From: 13-2-20CM-68-14 sp035640035
GTDB lineage: Bacteria; Actinomycetota; Thermoleophilia; Gaiellales; Gaiellaceae
Direction of reading: 5' to 3'
Assembly: GCA_035640035.1 (NCBI GenBank)
Contig: DASQWX010000026.1
Span: 1 to 14,350 of the forward strand
DNA: 14,350 nt
Shown here: one piece after another, positions 11,760-14,350 of the stretch
Layout: each line of letters opens with the position of its first letter
Position numbering within the stretch: the stretch's first letter is position 1
Notes under the pieces: model-generated
Told to the model about the DNA's origin: nothing
Databases searched by the model: none
Seen by the model: the letters and a program-made list of their open reading frames with translations, nothing else
Made by a program: the position numbers and the translations under genes

Positions 11760-12274
11760 CCGGAGTCCTGCTGGTCGGAGGCGCGAGCCGCCGCTTCGGC
11801 TCGCCGAAGGCGCTGGCGTCGATCGAGGGCACGACCCTCGCCGAGCGAGCTTGGGGGGTTCTCGGCGAAGCCTGTGAGGAGCGGCTGGCGTTCGGCAAGG
11901 CCGCGGATTCGCTCGAGCTTCCGTTCGTCCTTCACGACGACGGCATCGACGTGCGGGCTCCTCTTGCGGGGATCGTCGCCGGTCTGCGGGCCGCGCGAAA
12001 CGACGTGTGCGTCTTCCTCCCCGTCGACCTTCCCTTTTTCACCGCCGCGGCGGTCCGTTCGCTCGGCGCGGCTTGCCGGGAGGCTGCCGTGCCTCAGACG
12101 GGACCGCTCCCGGGTGCGTATTCGCGCACGGCGCTCGGCGTACTCGAGCAGCGGCTCGCGAGGGGCGAGCTTACGCTCCGGGACGCAGTCGCGGAGCTCG
12201 ACGCAGTCACCGTCGGGCTCGACCGCCCTCTGCTCGTGAACGTCAACGCGCCCGACGAGCTGGCGGCGCTTTGA
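11741..12274 (+). CDS. mobA: Molybdenum cofactor guanylyltransferase
   Basis: 177 residues, a little shorter than usual. MobA attaches GMP from GTP to molybdopterin cofactor to make the MGD form used by DMSO-reductase-family enzymes such as formate dehydrogenase. Seen: GVLLVGGASRRFGSPKAL (8-25), the nucleotidyltransferase loop GGxSxRxGxxKA; APLAGIVAGL, a conserved mid-protein block; VFLPVDLPFF with the metal-binding Asp; and the C-terminal LVNVNAPDEL (like NINTPEDL). The ATG at 11741 overlaps fdhD by 19 nt, with a GAGGA directly against it, unusually close for a Shine-Dalgarno, so re-initiation after fdhD is likely. It belongs with fdhD as a cofactor-maturation pair. Confidence 0.9.
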   Translation: MARRQLTGVLLVGGASRRFGSPKALASIEGTTLAERAWGVLGEACEERLAFGKAADSLELPFVLHDDGIDVRAPLAGIVAGLRAARNDVCVFLPVDLPFFTAAAVRSLGAACREAAVPQTGPLPGAYSRTALGVLEQRLARGELTLRDAVAELDAVTVGLDRPLLVNVNAPDELAAL

Positions 12275-12426
12275 TCCTCCTGTTGCTCGGGCTCGCGGTA
12301 GCGGCGATCGTGTTCCTGATCAGCGGCGGGCATGTGATCGTCCTGCCGCTCTTCTTCATTCTCCCGCTGGGCTTCTTCGGGCTCGGACGAGGTCGGATCG
12401 GCCGACGGCGCCGGCAGCAGCCCTAA
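12271..12426 (+). CDS. Small two-segment hydrophobic membrane protein
   Basis: 51 residues from a TTG at 12271 that overlaps the mobA stop (TTGA), an arrangement typical of coupled genes. Two hydrophobic stretches, LILLLLGLAVAAIVFLIS (2-19) and VIVLPLFFILPLGFFGLG (23-40), are joined by a short GGH turn, followed by a strongly basic tail (RGRIGRRRRQQP). This suggests a membrane hairpin with a cytoplasmic C-terminus. No family recognised. No good Shine-Dalgarno. The TAA overlaps the purA stop on the other strand (12423-12426). The long hydrophobic run in GC-rich DNA and the exact overlap favour a real gene, but the start codon is uncertain. Confidence 0.55.
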   Translation: MILLLLGLAVAAIVFLISGGHVIVLPLFFILPLGFFGLGRGRIGRRRRQQP

Positions 12427-13721
12427 TCGCGAGCGAGTTCTTCGAGGCCGTGGTGCGCGAGGACGCGCTCGCGCTCGCGGCCCGTGCCGATCAGCGAGAC
12501 CTCGACTCCCAGCCGCTGCTCGACGAGCTCGACGTAGCGCCGGGCAGCGTCCGGCAGCCCGTCGACGGCGCTGACCCCGTCGAGCGGCTGCGACCAGCCG
12601 GCGAGCGTCTCGTAGACCGGCTCGCAGTGGTGGAAGTCCGACTGGTAGGCGGGAAAGTCCTCCGTCTCCGTGCCGTCTCGCAATCGGTAGCGGACGCAAA
12701 CGGGAAGCTCCGGAAAGGCGGAGAGCACGTCGAGCTTGGTCAGCGCCAGCGAGGTCATGCCGTTCAAACGCACCGCGTAGCGGAGCGCGACCAGGTCGAG
12801 CCACCCGCAGCGGCGCTCCCGCCCGGTGACCGTCCCGAACTCGCCGCCGAGCTCACGCAGGCGCTTTTGATCGGGCCCCTCGATCTCCGTCGGGAAAGGC
12901 CCTTCGCCGACGCGCGTGACGTACGCCTTCGCAACGCCGATCACCTCGTCGATCCGGGTCGGGCCGATCCCGATCCCGGTAGCCGCACCGCCCGCCACGG
13001 TGCTCGACGAGGTGACGAACGGATACGTGCCGTGGTCGAGATCGAGCAGCGTCGCATGAGCGCCCTCGAAGAGGACAGTCTTGCCCTCCCGGAGAGCCCG
13101 ATCAACGAGGAGCGACGTATCCGCGATGTACGGCCGGAGCCGTTCTGCGAGCTCTTGATAGCGCGCGGCGAGTTGCTCGAGCTCGAGCGGCGGCACACCG
13201 TAGACACGCTCGAGCCAGACGTTTTTCTCCGCCAACGCGACCTCGAGCTTCTGCCGGAAGATCTTCGGGTCGAACAGGTCCTGGACGCGGATCCCGAGCC
13301 TGAAGGCCTTGTCCGCATAGGTCGGCCCGATGCCCCGCTTCGTCGTCCCGATCTTCAGCTTCCCGAGCCGCCGCTCGCCGCCCTGGTCGATCGCGACATG
13401 CCAGGGCATGATCACGTGCGCGTTGCTCGAGAGATGGATGCGGTCGACGGCGATCCCGCGGCCGGCGAGATCGTCGAGCTCTTCGACGAGGACTGCCGGA
13501 TCGACGACGCAGCCGGCGCCGATCACGCATTCTGCTCCGCGAAGGATCCCCGACGGGATGTGGCGGACTTTGTAGGTCTCGCCGTCGGCGACGATCGTGT
13601 GACCTGCGTTCGGCCCGCCGTTGTAGCGGCAGACGAAGTCCGAGTGCTCCGCCAGCAGGTCGACGATCTTTCCCTTCCCTTCGTCCCCCCACTGGGCGCC
13701 GACGATCACCGTGGCAGGCAA
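12423..13721 (-). CDS. purA: Adenylosuccinate synthetase
   Basis: 432 residues, the same length as the E. coli enzyme. It joins IMP and aspartate with GTP to make adenylosuccinate, the first step of the AMP branch; PurB then completes it. Seen: ATVIVGAQWGDEGKGKIVDLLAE near the N-terminus (P-loop-like GDEGKGK), NGGPNAGHTIV with the catalytic-region His, IGTTKRGIGPTYADK, VLFEGAHATLLDLDHGTYPFVTSS and a C-terminal TGRERE. The start is TTG at 13721: homology begins there and an AGGAGG lies 4 nt upstream, while no ATG or GTG fits. The longer in-frame extension to 13985 has no family resemblance. The stop overlaps the convergent small membrane ORF. It is encoded apart from the purD-purQ block but on the same strand. 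Confidence 0.96.
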   Translation of the reverse strand: MPATVIVGAQWGDEGKGKIVDLLAEHSDFVCRYNGGPNAGHTIVADGETYKVRHIPSGILRGAECVIGAGCVVDPAVLVEELDDLAGRGIAVDRIHLSSNAHVIMPWHVAIDQGGERRLGKLKIGTTKRGIGPTYADKAFRLGIRVQDLFDPKIFRQKLEVALAEKNVWLERVYGVPPLELEQLAARYQELAERLRPYIADTSLLVDRALREGKTVLFEGAHATLLDLDHGTYPFVTSSSTVAGGAATGIGIGPTRIDEVIGVAKAYVTRVGEGPFPTEIEGPDQKRLRELGGEFGTVTGRERRCGWLDLVALRYAVRLNGMTSLALTKLDVLSAFPELPVCVRYRLRDGTETEDFPAYQSDFHHCEPVYETLAGWSQPLDGVSAVDGLPDAARRYVELVEQRLGVEVSLIGTGRERERVLAHHGLEELARD

Positions 13722-13825
13722 GGGCCCTCCTGCCGCGCGCAGTGGTATGAAACGCCCACGACGACCGTTGCTGGCACGCCGTGGAGTTTGCCGGAACTCG
13801 CGGCTAGCGGCTTTCCGCCAACCTC

Positions 13826-14113
13826 CTACCGAATGGGCGGCCGGACCTCGACCGTCTCGCGCCCGGTGATCACCCTCACCTCGGAATCGAGCTCGGCGGC
13901 GACGACCTCGACGATCTCGAAGATCTCGAGGGTGCTGCGCAGTCGGTTCGGGGTGATGCGGACGGTGTTGCCGGCGATCGCACACGTGATCGCCTCGACG
14001 GCGACCGAGCGCTCCGCGGCGGTGATCGCGGCCGTTACCAGAGCGGCGTCGTCATCTCGACGTGGACGTCCCGGCCGGCGCGAACCGCACGGATCCGGTG
14101 CCCGCGTTGGCAC
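13826..14113 (-). CDS. Hypothetical protein upstream of purA, start uncertain
   Basis: An open frame of 95 codons from GTG at 14113. The plausible conserved part is the last 70 or so residues: LVTAAITAAERSVAVEAITCAIAGNTVRITPNRLRSTLEIFEIVEVVAAELDSEVRVITGRETVEVRPPIR, an alternating strand-helix pattern without membrane segments. The first 24 residues (PTRAPDPCGSRRPGRPRRDD) look like noncoding GC-rich translation, and using GTG 14113 would overlap the preceding gene by 79 nt. The only nearer option is CTG at 14041, which overlaps that gene's TAA. No family recognised. It shares strand and spacing with the preceding Cys/His-rich gene and with purA (104 bp downstream), so it may belong to one operon. 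Confidence 0.5.
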   Translation of the reverse strand: MPTRAPDPCGSRRPGRPRRDDDAALVTAAITAAERSVAVEAITCAIAGNTVRITPNRLRSTLEIFEIVEVVAAELDSEVRVITGRETVEVRPPIR

Positions 14114-14265
14114 TCCGTCCAGCCGAGGTCGTGCCCGACCCCGAGCTTGCCGCGCACGAGCGACGACTGCTCGTCGCCGAACCCGAGGCCGCGCCTCTCG
14201 CAGGCCTGGCAGACGACGGCGAAATCCGTGGACGAGCCAAGGAGGACGATTGTCTGCTCGTACAC
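14035..14265 (-). CDS. Small Cys/His-rich protein, possible zinc ribbon, hypothetical
   Basis: 76 residues. The GTG start at 14265 has a strong GGAGGTGA Shine-Dalgarno (8 nt between GGAGG and the start). Seen: VVCQACERRGLGFG with Cys19-x2-Cys22, and later WTECQRGHRIRAV with Cys52 and His56, the layout of a CxxC...CxxxH metal-binding knuckle pair. An N-terminal hydrophobic strand (YEQTIVLLGSS) precedes it and a basic region (RGHRIRAVRAGRDVHVEM) follows. Zinc binding and nucleic-acid contact are inference only. It lies 16 nt after the stop of the partial gene at the window edge and overlaps or abuts the next ORF, indicating an operon running towards purA. Confidence 0.65.
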   Translation of the reverse strand: MYEQTIVLLGSSTDFAVVCQACERRGLGFGDEQSSLVRGKLGVGHDLGWTECQRGHRIRAVRAGRDVHVEMTTPLW

Positions 14266-14281
14266 GTCAACTCACCTCCGT

Positions 14282-14350
14282 CTAAGCCGCCGCTGCCAGG
14301 TCTGCGAACTTTGCGTAGCGCTTCAGGAACGAGAGCTTGACCGCGTCGGT
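14282..14350 (-). CDS. C-terminal end of an unrecognised gene, cut by window edge
   Basis: The last 22 codons and TAG of a minus-strand gene: TDAVKLSFLKRYAKFADLAAAA. The fragment looks coding (helical, with alternating charged and hydrophobic residues) and is placed 16 nt before the next gene, whose Shine-Dalgarno lies in the gap. It is too short for a family call. Confidence 0.55.
   Translation of the reverse strand, partial: TDAVKLSFLKRYAKFADLAAAA

Noticed and set aside
13722..13985. N-terminal extension of PurA to 13985
   Set aside because: The extra residues are Arg-rich noise; family homology and an AGGAGG site place the start at TTG 13721.
14035..14045. Programmed -1 frameshift joining the two ORFs upstream of purA
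   Set aside because: No slippery heptamer of the X XXY YYZ type is present at the junction; ordinary overlap or a sequencing indel is simpler.
12450..14285. A 611-codon plus-strand open frame opposite purA
   Set aside because: It mirrors purA and upstream genes, is Arg/Glu/Asp-rich with no family motifs, and purA itself is unmistakable. It is a GC-rich antisense shadow.

Overview
The window is high-GC DNA with densely packed genes, ATG/GTG/TTG starts and at least six genes whose start codon lies 6-7 nt after a TANNNT -10 hexamer (leaderless-type starts). This points to an actinobacterium. The protein mix fits Thermoleophilia-like lineages: a CHRD protein, a collagen-like exported protein with the LPANSVGTRQV..GSL..DF header, and a purine operon headed by purD. 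That placement is inference; no rRNA or phylogenetic marker is present.

Left part (1-3981). A truncated nucleoside 2-deoxyribosyltransferase-like gene (minus) diverges from queF (plus) across only 18 bp. Three minus-strand genes for exported proteins follow: a CHRD-domain protein, a BNR/Asp-box propeller and an intradiol ring-cleavage dioxygenase-like protein. Two small plus-strand hypotheticals come next, one with a single membrane helix and one soluble with a leaderless start.

Central part (3985-8768). A minus-strand de novo purine block reads purD-purE-purB-purC-purS-purQ. Every junction overlaps except purE/purB, where a 44-bp gap carries a good leaderless promoter for purB. purL, which usually follows purQ, is not here; the block stops 3 nt from a convergent small gene. 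purA lies separately at 12423-13721 on the same strand, so the window encodes PurD, PurS/PurQ (two parts of FGAM synthase), PurC, PurE, PurB and the AMP-branch enzyme PurA.

Accessory part (8813-10979). This holds an acidic hypothetical, a collagen-like exported protein with a consensus Shine-Dalgarno, a frameshifted remnant of an ATP-dependent DNA ligase, a lone gvpA-type gas vesicle gene whose 3' end overlaps that remnant, and a 321-bp spacer. This is the least ordinary stretch.

Right part (10980-14350). fdhD and mobA overlap (molybdenum-cofactor and formate-dehydrogenase maturation) and are followed by a 51-codon membrane ORF that starts on TTG over mobA's stop. purA converges on it with overlapping stop codons. 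Upstream of purA on the minus strand are a small Cys/His-rich protein, an ORF with an ambiguous start, and the last 22 codons of an unrecognised gene. I see no rRNA, tRNA, CRISPR array, IS element or recognisable riboswitch.
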